DNA from: CAZFUY01 sp964522445
Lineage (GTDB): Bacteria; Pseudomonadota; Gammaproteobacteria; SZUA-229
Assembly: GCA_964522445.1 (NCBI GenBank)
Contig: CAZFUY010000014.1
Coordinates: 1 to 38,834 of the forward strand
Length of the DNA stretch: 38,834 bases
Direction of reading: 5' to 3'
Shown here: positions 8,608 through 16,538 of the stretch, one piece after another
How positions within the stretch are numbered: the stretch's first letter is position 1
Layout of the letters: the number at the start of each line of letters is the position of its first letter
The notes under the pieces: model-generated
Told to the model about the DNA's origin: nothing
The model's input: the letters and a program-made list of their open reading frames with translations, nothing else
Databases searched by the model: none
Made by a program: the position numbers and the translations under genes

Positions 8608-9249
8608 TCATTTTTTTGCCAGGTTGGGATACAACGCAAAGGCAAATTGTTCAAATTCCTGAGCACTTTTACTTCGGCGTGACAATTCAAATATTGACAT
8701 GCCTTCACTTAAAGTGCGTCTAAATGAGGTGCGCTGACAGATTCTTTCTGATAAAACTCTTAATGCACCTAGCATATTCAAAGCCTCTTCAGCTTCATCT
8801 GATTCACGAACCGCTATGTGTGTATCAGCCCGATTAACAAATGCTATCAACTCCGGGCGTTTATCTTTTGTTGTTGCTTCATCTACTATTTTTAAGAAAC
8901 GTTGTGTTGCCCAAACATCAGGTTGACTTGGTGGCACGGGTATAATGACTCGATCAGACACACTAATAGCATCTTTCATTGCATCCATATTTGCCGCTCC
9001 CACATCAACCAGTACCTGCCCTGGGTGATAACATAGCTTTTCCTTTAACTGCTCATCCACGGTATAAACCTGTAACGGTGGTGTCGCCCCTTCTTCTATT
9101 CGTACCTGTGCCACATCACTTAATGTTTTTTGAGGATCCAGATCATAAGCAACAACCGGCTGCCCTTTCATTTGCAACCACAAACCCAGATTAAATGTTA
9201 CAGTGCTTTTACCTGAGCCACCTTTTAGATTAGCAATGACAGTTATCAC
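8608..9249 (-). CDS. ParA/MinD-like ATPase
   Basis: A 213-residue P-loop ATPase of the ParA/MinD/Soj class. The deviant Walker A motif KGGSGKST spans residues 9-16, with the signature lysine Lys9 and catalytic Lys14. The A'-box YDLDPQ is near residue 35, and Walker B VLVDVGA near residue 80. It is short and has no N-terminal helix-turn-helix, like the small ParA proteins that position cargo (McdA, PpfA-like) rather than chromosomal ParA. No parB-like gene lies nearby. It is flanked by the TPR gene (15 bp) and a periplasmic protein gene (12 bp), so it is probably co-translated. Cargo positioning on nucleoid or membrane is inference. Confidence 0.9.
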   Translation of the reverse strand: MITVIANLKGGSGKSTVTFNLGLWLQMKGQPVVAYDLDPQKTLSDVAQVRIEEGATPPLQVYTVDEQLKEKLCYHPGQVLVDVGAANMDAMKDAISVSDRVIIPVPPSQPDVWATQRFLKIVDEATTKDKRPELIAFVNRADTHIAVRESDEAEEALNMLGALRVLSERICQRTSFRRTLSEGMSIFELSRRSKSAQEFEQFAFALYPNLAKK

Positions 9250-9261
9250 TATGATTCTCTC

Positions 9262-10026
9262 TTATCTATAACGAGGTTGTTGTCGCACGGGCTGGTTGTC
9301 AATTTTTGTAAAATCTTTCGGTATTTCAAAGAGGCTTTCAGATTGCTTACCTTCCTTAATATTTCTTAATTCACGAACATAACCACCAGCAACTTCTTCA
9401 CGTATTGCAATTTTTAATTTTGGGTCATACCATTGATATGACTGCATTGTTGACCCATCTGGACGGCTTAAAGTTCGTTGCCATTTTTCAGTATCTCGTC
9501 CATTTACGTTTTCTTTTTTAAGCATTTTCAGTTCAGCTATCGAACCATCTGGAAAGAACTCACGCAGTGCAAGTTTTCGTTTAGTATCAATCCAGTGCAG
9601 AGTGCGTAATTTTCGCCCCTGATTATTAGAAATAATTTTCCATTTTTCTGTGTTTATTCCATTTACATTTTCATTACCCATAAATTCACATTGGGCATTC
9701 TTTATTTGTTCACAAGGACTTTTGTCCATTGATTTTTTATTTTTATCTACAGGAACAATTGTTTCCTGATACGCTTTTAATTGCGGATTTAATAAAATTG
9801 CTCGACCATCATCAGGGTAAACAATTTCAACCATATCCTGACCATTTATATTAATTTCTGTTCTAACTGCATTTTTACTAACAAACATTTTTGTCTGTTT
9901 TTCTTTCTGATTAGGTGCGTTCATAACCGCATCCGCAGAAAATTCTACTGTCATTAATACGGCTTTAGCCTGAACACTTATCAAAAAGCTCAGAGCTAAA
10001 ACAACGATACGAAATACAACAGACAT
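9262..10026 (-). CDS. Secreted periplasmic protein with internal duplication (LolA/DUF4412-like)
   Basis: A 254-residue protein with a signal peptide (about residues 1-22, ending VQAKA). The N-terminal part (TVEFSADAVM... TKMFVSKNAVRTEI) resembles LolA/LppX-fold proteins such as DUF4412 members, in which a beta-sheet half-barrel carries lipid. That assignment is tentative. The central part has two tandem copies of about 50 residues, each starting ENVNGxxTEKW and continuing to a [HW]WxDxKxKxAxRE block. Cys pair CEQIKNAQC may form a disulfide. It sits just before the ParA-like gene. Periplasmic lipid or hydrophobe binding is inference, loosely supported by the SCP2 and RND genes in the same cluster. 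Confidence 0.78.
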   Translation of the reverse strand: MSVVFRIVVLALSFLISVQAKAVLMTVEFSADAVMNAPNQKEKQTKMFVSKNAVRTEININGQDMVEIVYPDDGRAILLNPQLKAYQETIVPVDKNKKSMDKSPCEQIKNAQCEFMGNENVNGINTEKWKIISNNQGRKLRTLHWIDTKRKLALREFFPDGSIAELKMLKKENVNGRDTEKWQRTLSRPDGSTMQSYQWYDPKLKIAIREEVAGGYVRELRNIKEGKQSESLFEIPKDFTKIDNQPVRQQPRYR

Positions 10027-10102
10027 TTGTTTTTATCTACCCATTTAAATTAAGAAAAAATTAAAAGCATCACGTCCCTGTGACATACTTTACAGACAAC
10101 TA

Positions 10103-10537
10103 TTACTTAGCTGGCGCTGGTGGTGGTGCAACAGGTGCATAACCAGGATAGCCGTAAGCAGGTGCGCCATAACCAGGATAACCACCCCGAGGACCATAAC
10201 CTGGGCCAGGTCCATAGCCGTTATAGCCATTGTAGCCGTTATAACCATTCCAGTTGTTTTGGTTATTCCAACGATTAGAACCGTCGCCATAACCACGACC
10301 ACGGCCACTGCCGTTACCGCTCATATTGAAACCAAAGTTACCATCACCAAGCATGTCACCCATGCCATCACCCCAGCCATTGTTACCCCAATTGTTGCTG
10401 TTATTATTACCCCAGCCATTGTTGTTATTACCCCAACCATTGTTATTAAAGGGTCCCCACCATGCATTGGCAGTTAAAGGTGCGGCTAAAGCTGCAGCAA
10501 CAGCAAGACCACATGCTACTTTAGTAAAATTTCTCAT
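10103..10537 (-). CDS. Secreted Asn/Gly/Trp/Tyr-rich protein, sulfur globule protein-like
   Basis: A 144-residue product. The ATG at 10537 is chosen because a strong GGAGGGGAG ribosome site lies 6 bp upstream and a signal peptide begins there (MRNFTKVACGLAVAAALAA, cleavage after ANA); a longer frame back to 10588 is not needed. The mature part starts WWGPF, then has repeated NNNGWGNN units, a Gly/Asp/Arg stretch, four tandem NGY units and a Gly/Tyr/Pro tail. This composition and the AWWG mature start resemble sulfur globule coat proteins (CV1/CV2 type) of purple and colourless sulfur bacteria. Low complexity makes homology hard to prove. The very strong ribosome site suggests high expression. 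Confidence 0.8.
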   Translation of the reverse strand: MRNFTKVACGLAVAAALAAPLTANAWWGPFNNNGWGNNNNGWGNNNSNNWGNNGWGDGMGDMLGDGNFGFNMSGNGSGRGRGYGDGSNRWNNQNNWNGYNGYNGYNGYGPGPGYGPRGGYPGYGAPAYGYPGYAPVAPPPAPAK

Positions 10538-10601
10538 ATCATTCTCCCCTCCATATGAAGGATTGTGGTTTAGATATGGACAACCCATATCATTAATTTT
10601 T

Positions 10602-10640
10602 ACTCTCTAGTTATGATGACCGGTTCATATCCTAGAGAGT
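10602..10640. repeat. Inverted repeat upstream of the sulfur-globule-like gene
   Basis: Perfect 9-bp arms ACTCTCTAG (10602-10610) and CTAGAGAGT (10632-10640) enclose a 21-nt loop containing ACCGGT. There is no T-tract on either side. It lies about 65-100 nt upstream of the start at 10537 and downstream of the stop at 10676. It may be an mRNA processing or stabilising hairpin, or an operator. Confidence 0.6.
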
Positions 10641-10675
10641 ATCGAACATGACCCGTTATAAATTTTTTGGCTAAA

Positions 10676-11356
10676 TTACCATCGTCCAAAACGCCCCATT
10701 CCAGGGTATGGATACATGCCTCGATAATGTCGGTTATATAAATGAGGACCATATAATCCGCCGGGATATACGCCAGGATAGCCATAGCCACCCGGATATA
10801 AATTATCAGCATATAACCCACCGGGATACAACATAGGTGTTACAACTGATGATGTAAAATGCAAACTGGTTAGGCCAACATTGCTCATGCCATAACCACC
10901 ATTAGATAAAAATCTATCACTACCTGCGTTATATGCTGGGTAAGCGTTCCATTGCTGGTAAGTCACTTTCTGGGATTTTTTCTTATTCCGGTCAGGTTTT
11001 TCATTTGGAATATTTCCCCAGGGGCGCTCATTATTTGTGTATGAACCAATATTGTTCCAGCGGCTAACAGGCTTCCATGGATTAACAGAAACACGTTTAG
11101 GTCTGGATCTATTTATAGATTCGCTACCTTTTTCAGTTTCATTGCTGGGCGCATAACGGATATTGAAGGTGTTATCTGAAAAGGAATTGCCTGTCCGCCA
11201 TGGCAATTCACTGTTAAGTGATTTATTTTCAAACCCTGAAAAATTTGTACCGGATGATGGTGGCGCAAAACTGGTCCAGCTTTCTGCTGCATTTACATTC
11301 ATACATGCAATCAATGTGGCGCATACCATTGCATACCGGGGGAACATTAACGTCAT
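10676..11356 (-). CDS. Secreted Tyr/Gly/Pro-rich protein
   Basis: Unrecognised protein, 226 residues from the ATG at 11356. That start is chosen over 11374 because AGAGG lies 7-8 bp upstream and the signal peptide (MTLMFPRYAMVCATLIACMNVNA) begins there. The middle is Asn/Ser/Trp/Pro-rich with basic patches. The last 60 residues carry three YPGG units and end in Tyr/Gly/Arg-rich sequence (GMGRFGRW). Composition resembles its neighbour, the sulfur-globule-like protein, and the C-termini of both Trp/Arg-repeat proteins. It may be a second structural protein of the same extracytoplasmic assembly (inference). It is 37 bp downstream of the preceding gene. Confidence 0.75.
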   Translation of the reverse strand: MTLMFPRYAMVCATLIACMNVNAAESWTSFAPPSSGTNFSGFENKSLNSELPWRTGNSFSDNTFNIRYAPSNETEKGSESINRSRPKRVSVNPWKPVSRWNNIGSYTNNERPWGNIPNEKPDRNKKKSQKVTYQQWNAYPAYNAGSDRFLSNGGYGMSNVGLTSLHFTSSVVTPMLYPGGLYADNLYPGGYGYPGVYPGGLYGPHLYNRHYRGMYPYPGMGRFGRW

Positions 11357-11393
11357 GTTATAACCTCTACTCATAATTTTTGCTCAACTTAAT

Positions 11394-12467
11394 TTAAGGG
11401 CGATTCCAGACAGGACGCTGTGCTGCCCATGGATTAAACCGCCTGGGGTCATAACCATAACCTGGTGAAACTGGGGGATATGACCTTCCAGCCCCATATA
11501 TATTTGGTGCACCAAAGTAACCGGGATGAACAGGAGTCTGTGGCTGAGTCACCTGCTCAGTTCTTACCTCATCATCTTTTGGTCGCCATTTGGATATCTC
11601 TGCCTGTTCTCTTTCTCGTTGCTCACGAAGCTCAGCTGCTCGTTTTTCCTGTTCAGCACGCTGCTGTTTTACCCATTCAGGTGGATTGCGAGGCTCCCAG
11701 TTTGAACCCTGTCGTGGATAAGCTCTGGTATATTGCTGAGCCGGTGCAGCTCTGTGTTTCTGCATCTCAGCCTGACGATTAGAAAACCATTCTGATTTTG
11801 AAGGCCGTTGCCATTGTCGAGCCTGTCCCCATCCAGATTGTCGAGGCGGCATTTCTGTTCTTCGCTTTTTTATTTCAACGCGTTGTTGACTAACCCATGC
11901 AGGAGGTTTTGCCTGTTGCCAGTTTTGTGCCTGAGTCCAGTCTGGTTTTTGTGGTATTTCAACTCTATGCTTTTCTGCCTCAGCACGTTGCTTACTAACC
12001 CACTCTGGTGGCTCTGGCTGTTTCCATTTCTGTTGCTGATTAGCCCACGCGGGTTGAGCGGACATTGCGGGCATTTGTTTTTGCATATCTTCCTGTTGAT
12101 TCTGAGCCGCTTCCTGCTTTTTTCTCATATCAGCCTGACGCTGTTTTACCCAACCAGGTAATTCGGGTAATTTCCAGTTAGGTTGCTGATTACCAGCTCT
12201 CTGGTTTGCCCAGGCCGGTTGTTGAGTTCCATTCATCATTGAATGCCGACACTGACCCTTTCCAGGGTGATTGCATTGATGCGCCTGAGGCGAGGCTGCT
12301 GACTGGTTTGCAGCAACAGATTGATCTGGCATATTTTTATTAAAAGAATGATAAGGCCCGGGTGGAGGAGCCATCTCATCTTTTGCCATTGCAAATGGGC
12401 TTGCAGACACCGTTGCAACAAAACCTGAAGCAAACAGTAATCTGCGCAATAAAATATTTAATGTCAT
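11394..12467 (-). CDS. Secreted protein with five Trp/Arg (PxWVxxQRxE) repeats
   Basis: A 357-residue protein of no named family. The signal peptide spans residues 1-28 (cleavage near AMA). Cys65 and Cys73 lie in a short His-containing stretch. Five copies of P-x-W-[VF]-x-x-[QR]-[RQ]-x-E/D follow, with Trp at 106, 156, 191, 227 and 265, each followed by a basic helical stretch and separated by spacers with paired Trp (PAWANQ..W or DWTQAQNW). The tail is Pro/Tyr/Gly-rich with SPGYGYDP. The same motif appears three times in the membrane protein at 4723-5493. AAGG lies 7 bp before the ATG. It directly follows the RND gene, suggesting it may be linked to that transporter. Function unknown. Confidence 0.82.
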   Translation of the reverse strand: MTLNILLRRLLFASGFVATVSASPFAMAKDEMAPPPGPYHSFNKNMPDQSVAANQSAASPQAHQCNHPGKGQCRHSMMNGTQQPAWANQRAGNQQPNWKLPELPGWVKQRQADMRKKQEAAQNQQEDMQKQMPAMSAQPAWANQQQKWKQPEPPEWVSKQRAEAEKHRVEIPQKPDWTQAQNWQQAKPPAWVSQQRVEIKKRRTEMPPRQSGWGQARQWQRPSKSEWFSNRQAEMQKHRAAPAQQYTRAYPRQGSNWEPRNPPEWVKQQRAEQEKRAAELREQREREQAEISKWRPKDDEVRTEQVTQPQTPVHPGYFGAPNIYGAGRSYPPVSPGYGYDPRRFNPWAAQRPVWNRP

Positions 12468-12488
12468 TTTGCAGCCTTTATAATACGT

Positions 12489-15400
12489 TTATTCATTATC
12501 AAAGTCGGTCTTCAAGCGAATGCCCCGACGTTTTTGTGCCGCTGGTTTAGCTGCTGCTTTCTTCCTGGGCGCAGCTTTTCTTTTAGCCTTTTTCTTAGGC
12601 GCAGCTTTTTTCTTTGCTGCAGGTTTTTCTGCCTGCGCCTCTACAGAAGATGATGCCTGTGAATTAGTTTCAGTATCACCAACATCTATATTAGTACTTA
12701 CTGAAGAACCCGTCTTGTCAGCTTCTTGCGCAAGATCAATATTACTTTCATTAACGCTTTTAGTAGACGTTTCAGACTCAGCTTTAGTTCCTGTTGACTC
12801 GCCATTATTTCCTGCACCAGAGTTACCTGCCCCTGATCCACCTGAGCCAGAATCATCTGGGCCAGAACCTGTTGGTGGAGATGCAGGAGGCGGAGGTGGT
12901 GGTGNNNNNNNNNNNNNNNNNNNNNNNNNNNNNNNNNNNNNNNNNNNNNNNNNNNNNNNNNNNNNNNNNNNNNNNNNNNNNNNNNNNNNNNNNNNNNNNN
13001 NNNNAGGTGGTGGTGGCGGTGGATTAATGAAACTCATAAGTTGATCAAAACCCATGCGTGCCATCATTACCATCATGCGGCCAATATAAAATAACCAGGT
13101 TGCACCATTAATAACCGCTGAATACATACGCATCCATAAGGGCAACTTAAACTGAGGCTCTTCGGGTACAACTTCGTCATAATCAATAACAAGGCCGTCA
13201 GCATTTGTTACCGTATAAAAATGCTTTTTAATGCTGATACATCCCAGCGGTATAACAACCAGTGTCAATACAGTCGCCACGCCTGCGCCGTATAACAGAC
13301 TAACAGCCATACCTTTGAAAATAAGATCATCGAGGATCATATAAGCACCGGCCATGAGTGTTAGTGCTGTGATCAGTATGGGACGCATGCGTGCCTTGCC
13401 TGCTTCAATCACAGCATCTTCTATTGGTTTGCCATCTTCGACTTCATGTTTGACGAACTCGACCAGCAGTATCGAGTTCCTCACCACTATCCCGGCAAGC
13501 GCGATAAAACCGATCATGGAGGTTGCGGTAAATTCTGCATTTGCAAACCAGTGCCCCGGTACAATACCAATCAGCGTTAAGGGAATGGGAGCCATGATTA
13601 GGCCGCCTAAAGTGAAGTTTTTAAACTCCCAGACAATGAGTGCATAAATAAGCAACATGGCCGCCATAAATGCGCCGCCCATATCTCGGAAAGTTTCATA
13701 GGTTACAGTCCACTCTCCACCCCATTCAAAGCCACTTTGAAAATCATCATCTGGTGGCCCTAACAAGCCCATGGGCATACCGCTCATTACGATGCCATCA
13801 GGTGTTTCGTAAGTTTTAAGTAAATCTTCTACATCAAACATACCGTAAATAGGTGCGCCTAAACGCCCCGTCATTTCGCCGGTTACATATTCAACAGGGC
13901 GTAAATCCTTATGATAAACAATGGGATCTTCCTGCACTTTTACAAATCGACCCAGCTCAGTTAACGGAACACTTTCACCTTCAACACTTATGATGGGCAT
14001 ATTACCCAGACGATTAATTTGTGAACGCGCACCTATTGGAGCCTGAATAACAATGTAGGTTGGTTCAAGTGCCATACCTTTTTTAACATCACCCAGTTGA
14101 TAACCGCCCATAACCATAGCCAGATTTTTATTTATGCTATCAACCGATATACCTCGACGCGCGGCTTTTTTAGTATCCACCTCAAAACGCCAGTAGTCAT
14201 AAGGCGATGCCATATAAGAGTCGACATCAACGATACCTTCTGCCTCTTCAAATATACTCACCATGTCACGAGCAACCTGACGACGAGTATCCGCATCAGG
14301 GCCATAAATTTCTGTAACAACTGTCTGTAACACAGGTGGGCCTGGTGGCATTTCTACAACCGCAACCTTGCCACCAGCATCGTGTGCTATTTGAGTAATT
14401 AATTTACGAGCAGCAACGGCAATTTCATGACTCTGTCTTTCACGATCATTTTTATCCAGCAACATAACCTGTATATCTGCCTGCCAGGGTTGCTGGCGCA
14501 GATAATAATGACGAACCATGCCATTAAAGTTAAAGGGTGATGCGGTTCCAACATAGGTTTGTATTGCAGTTACTTCTGGAATCTCGCGTAATTTGGCTGC
14601 AATTTTGCTGGTTACATTTGCCGTAATGGGCAAGGCTGTACCTTCGGGCATATTGATAACAACATTAAATTCTGGTTTGTTATCAAATGGCAACATTTTT
14701 ACTGTGACAGCCTGTGTAGCAAACATATAACAGGATAAAAATGTGGCCGCAATTAGAGAGAATAAAAAGATATAACCTATTAATTTATTCTGACAAAGTG
14801 GACGCATTATCGGTGAATAGAAAGCACCAATAGCCTGAGACATTCTGGCTTCACGTGCCTCTGCTTTTTCCAGAGCTTCCAGCTGAGGCCTTAGGCGCAT
14901 GGCAAACCATGGTACAAAGATAAATGCGGCTATAAGTGACAGGAACATTGCAATAGAACCCAGCACAGGTATAGGGCGCATATAAGGCCCCATCAGACCA
15001 CTAACAAATCCCATCGCCATAAGAGCGGATATAATGGCAAGTGTTGCAAGAATGGTTGGGTTGCCTACCTCGCGTACTGCATCTATCGCAATATTGGTTG
15101 AAGTTCGACCTGCTTTAAGCCATCGTCGAAAAATATTTTCGACCACCACGGTTGCATCATCAACCAGAATACCAATGGTAAATACCAGCGCAAACAGGCT
15201 AACACGGTCAATGGTGTAATCTATAACCCAGGTCGCCCAGACAGTCATTAATATAACCACTGGAATAACAAAGATAACCACGGTTGCTGCTCGTAAACCC
15301 AGACCAACCAGACATAAAATACTTACTGCAACGGTTGCTTCAAACAGCGCCAGTAATAACTCATTAACTTTGTCATTTGCTGATTTACCGTAATTACGGG

Positions 15401-16469
15401 TAACGCTTACTTCAATATTATCAGGAATAAGATGACCTTTAAGCGATTCCAGTTTATCCAGTAATTGATTAGCAACAGATACACCATTTGTACCTATTTT
15501 TTTAGCGATGGCAATGGTTACAGCAGGCGCATCAAATGCTTCTGGCGTATCTCCAGAATAAGCAGCCCCCGTTGAAAAAGTCACCATTTTGTCTGTTTCT
15601 GCAGGTGCTTCATAAACCCAGGCGACATCACGTACATATACTGGCGCACCATGACGAATAGCCACCACCAGGTTAGATACATCGTGTGCTGTTCGCAGAA
15701 ACGCACCACTGTAAACATGGAAACTCAGATTTCCACCTTCCACATGACCCGCTGATTGTTCAGAGTTTGCGGTTTGAATGGTATTAGCTATTTCCTGTAC
15801 GCTGATTCCAAAACCACTTAAACGTTCAGGTGAAACCTCAACCCGAATTTGTTCCGGGCGACCACCAACAACGAATCCTTTACCCGAATTAGGTACTTCT
15901 TCCAGACGTTGCAGAACGTCCAGACCCAGCGTTCTTAATATAGAGTCATCCATTCCCTCATCTTTTGACCAGAGCGTAAAGGTAACAACAGGAACATCAT
16001 CCGCACCAACAGGTTTTACCAAAGGCATTGATACACCCGGCGGAATTTTATCAAGATTAGACTGAATTTTATCGTGAACTTTTACAATCGACTCACCAAG
16101 ATCTTCACCCACAATGAATCTTGCAGTCACCATACCCTGACCTCGAGAGCTGGCAGAGTATACGTGTCGAATACCAGGGATTTCACTAATCAGACGTTCA
16201 AGCGGGTTGGTTGCCAGACTGGCGACCTGCCCTGCTGATGCTCCCGGATATTTAAAAAAGATATCCACCATGGGTACAGAAATCTGTGGATCTTCCTGTC
16301 GAGGTGTAAACATCAAACCTAACAGGCCAATAACAAGAAAGGCCCCCATTAACAATGGTGTTACTGGTGAGTTGATAAACTGGCGAGCTATGCGCCCCGC
16401 TATACCAAGTTCATTTTCATTCAGCTCTAGATCTTCATTTTTTTCGTTATTTTCTAATTCGTTCGTCAT
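12489..16469 (-). CDS. RND efflux transporter permease with long Pro-rich, Lys/Ala-rich C-terminal extension (contains assembly gap)
   Basis: Inner-membrane RND pump of the HAE1/AcrB-like class, driven by protons. TM1 is near residues 36-54; TM4 holds the proton-relay pair Asp437-Asp438 in ILVDDATVVVEN, and porter-domain and second-half TM motifs are present to about residue 1140. Unusually, about 170 further residues follow: a proline run interrupted by 100 N, a Gly/Ser/Asp linker, an acidic/Ser segment, and a Lys/Ala/Pro-rich end (KKKAAPKKKAKRKAAPRKKA) that should be cytoplasmic. Ordinary RND pumps end soon after TM12. Both sides of the gap read proline in the same frame, so one gene is likely. 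The adaptor gene is 69 bp upstream; no outer-membrane factor gene is in the window. Substrate unknown. Confidence 0.92.
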   Translation of the reverse strand: MTNELENNEKNEDLELNENELGIAGRIARQFINSPVTPLLMGAFLVIGLLGLMFTPRQEDPQISVPMVDIFFKYPGASAGQVASLATNPLERLISEIPGIRHVYSASSRGQGMVTARFIVGEDLGESIVKVHDKIQSNLDKIPPGVSMPLVKPVGADDVPVVTFTLWSKDEGMDDSILRTLGLDVLQRLEEVPNSGKGFVVGGRPEQIRVEVSPERLSGFGISVQEIANTIQTANSEQSAGHVEGGNLSFHVYSGAFLRTAHDVSNLVVAIRHGAPVYVRDVAWVYEAPAETDKMVTFSTGAAYSGDTPEAFDAPAVTIAIAKKIGTNGVSVANQLLDKLESLKGHLIPDNIEVSVTRNYGKSANDKVNELLLALFEATVAVSILCLVGLGLRAATVVIFVIPVVILMTVWATWVIDYTIDRVSLFALVFTIGILVDDATVVVENIFRRWLKAGRTSTNIAIDAVREVGNPTILATLAIISALMAMGFVSGLMGPYMRPIPVLGSIAMFLSLIAAFIFVPWFAMRLRPQLEALEKAEAREARMSQAIGAFYSPIMRPLCQNKLIGYIFLFSLIAATFLSCYMFATQAVTVKMLPFDNKPEFNVVINMPEGTALPITANVTSKIAAKLREIPEVTAIQTYVGTASPFNFNGMVRHYYLRQQPWQADIQVMLLDKNDRERQSHEIAVAARKLITQIAHDAGGKVAVVEMPPGPPVLQTVVTEIYGPDADTRRQVARDMVSIFEEAEGIVDVDSYMASPYDYWRFEVDTKKAARRGISVDSINKNLAMVMGGYQLGDVKKGMALEPTYIVIQAPIGARSQINRLGNMPIISVEGESVPLTELGRFVKVQEDPIVYHKDLRPVEYVTGEMTGRLGAPIYGMFDVEDLLKTYETPDGIVMSGMPMGLLGPPDDDFQSGFEWGGEWTVTYETFRDMGGAFMAAMLLIYALIVWEFKNFTLGGLIMAPIPLTLIGIVPGHWFANAEFTATSMIGFIALAGIVVRNSILLVEFVKHEVEDGKPIEDAVIEAGKARMRPILITALTLMAGAYMILDDLIFKGMAVSLLYGAGVATVLTLVVIPLGCISIKKHFYTVTNADGLVIDYDEVVPEEPQFKLPLWMRMYSAVINGATWLFYIGRMMVMMARMGFDQLMSFINPPPPPPXXXXXXXXXXXXXXXXXXXXXXXXXXXXXXXXXXPPPPPPASPPTGSGPDDSGSGGSGAGNSGAGNNGESTGTKAESETSTKSVNESNIDLAQEADKTGSSVSTNIDVGDTETNSQASSSVEAQAEKPAAKKKAAPKKKAKRKAAPRKKAAAKPAAQKRRGIRLKTDFDNE
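12905..13004. other. Assembly gap of exactly 100 N
   Basis: One hundred consecutive N lie within the RND gene, flanked on both sides by proline-codon (GGT/GGC/GGA on the + strand) repeats. A round 100 is a conventional unknown-size scaffold gap, so the true length, frame and number of prolines are not known. Confidence 0.98.
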
Positions 16470-16538
16470 ATCAAGCCAGGCCCAATAGTTGTGCTAGATG
16501 GTTACCAGTCATTAATGTGGTAAGTTGATTAAATAATC

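Noticed and set aside
8608..9249. Chromosome or plasmid partition locus
   Set aside because: No ParB gene or parS-like repeats nearby; the ATPase is the short form lacking an N-terminal DNA-binding region.
10259..10610. Overlapping + strand frames opposite the Asn/Gly-rich gene
   Set aside because: They read Thr/Ile or Leu/Pro repeats from the complement, lack a sensible start signal and have no known family.
12520..13044. Long + strand open frame rich in Ala/Phe opposite the RND tail
   Set aside because: It is the complement of Lys/Ala and Pro codons and runs through the N gap; low-complexity sequence opposite a real gene gives such frames.
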